Source: CAYMCQ01 sp964389025 (GTDB lineage: Bacteria > Verrucomicrobiota > Verrucomicrobiia > Limisphaerales > CAYMCQ01). From it: DNA of 28,502 bases. This document shows positions 28,381 through 28,502 of the stretch, in pieces. Each line of letters opens with the position of its first letter. Position 1 is the stretch's first letter. The stretch spans positions 1-28,502 of the forward strand of contig CAYMCQ010000055.1 of the NCBI GenBank assembly GCA_964389025.1. Reading direction: 5' to 3'. A program made the translations under genes and the position numbers. The notes under the pieces were generated by a model that was not told the origin of the DNA, made no database searches, and saw only the letters and a list, made by a program, of their open reading frames with translations.

Positions 28381-28502
28381 TACTTGGGCTTCGAATAGAG
28401 CGTTGCTCGCAGTTGCTTCAGCATTGGTGAGGTTTGTCGTTAGAACTGCTCCAAAAGGTTTTCTGTTTTCCGTTCATGCGCTTTAACGCAGGCAAAGTTT
28501 CT

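Overview
The window is a stretch of bacterial chromosome (GC-rich, roughly 55-60% by eye) that looks like Verrucomicrobiota, probably the Pedosphaera/Limisphaerales side. The main reasons are the style of the secreted proteins (Ig-like domains of the QPQ..V.AG.NVTF type, FN3 arrays, a DSDGM.DSWE calcium-type tail), the many intergenic inverted repeats, and a palindromic repeat that reads through a gene in frame as ..GFQPV....RQDACATT... This assignment is inference; there is no rRNA or other marker here.

Layout. 1-2400: a beta-CASP metallo-hydrolase and a secreted LolA/DUF4412-like protein, both on the minus strand, separated by a double-hairpin repeat. 2590-7960 (plus): the most interesting block, two small WXG100-like helical-hairpin proteins, one coiled-coil protein and a 1325-residue membrane-anchored FtsK/EccC-type ATPase. 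Together they resemble a minimal type VII secretion-like locus. Its genes are separated by long inverted repeats that run right up to the start codons. 7960-9500: a gene graveyard holding a small gene broken by a 32-nt hairpin insertion, a VapC toxin with an in-frame TGA, the tail of its antitoxin, and the C-terminal stump of a large secreted protein. 9512-10240: a DUF554 membrane protein. 10578-16643: two large secreted nuclease-type proteins facing each other, an endonuclease I with Ig and six FN3 modules, and an endonuclease/exonuclease/phosphatase protein with an Ig domain.

16710-19424 (minus): lipoate ligase-like protein, endonuclease III and a lysine 2,3-aminomutase-type radical SAM enzyme. 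19563-20100: a lower-GC lipoprotein gene beside an attC-like hairpin. 20251-23878 (minus): a degenerate peptidase-like secreted protein, an FmdB-type zinc ribbon protein, MoaA and a membrane-anchored coiled-coil protein; the last two overlap by ATGA. 24016-25119 (plus): a LON-domain protein and a DUF1844 protein. 25200-27904 (minus): SerA followed by a parvulin-type prolyl isomerase. At the right edge is a small unrecognised protein whose 5' end looks irregular.

Most genes outside 2590-9500 are ordinary housekeeping or secreted degradative functions. The points most worth checking are the type VII-like locus, the repeat read in frame inside its ATPase, and the hairpin insertion whose removal restores the reading frame of the next gene.
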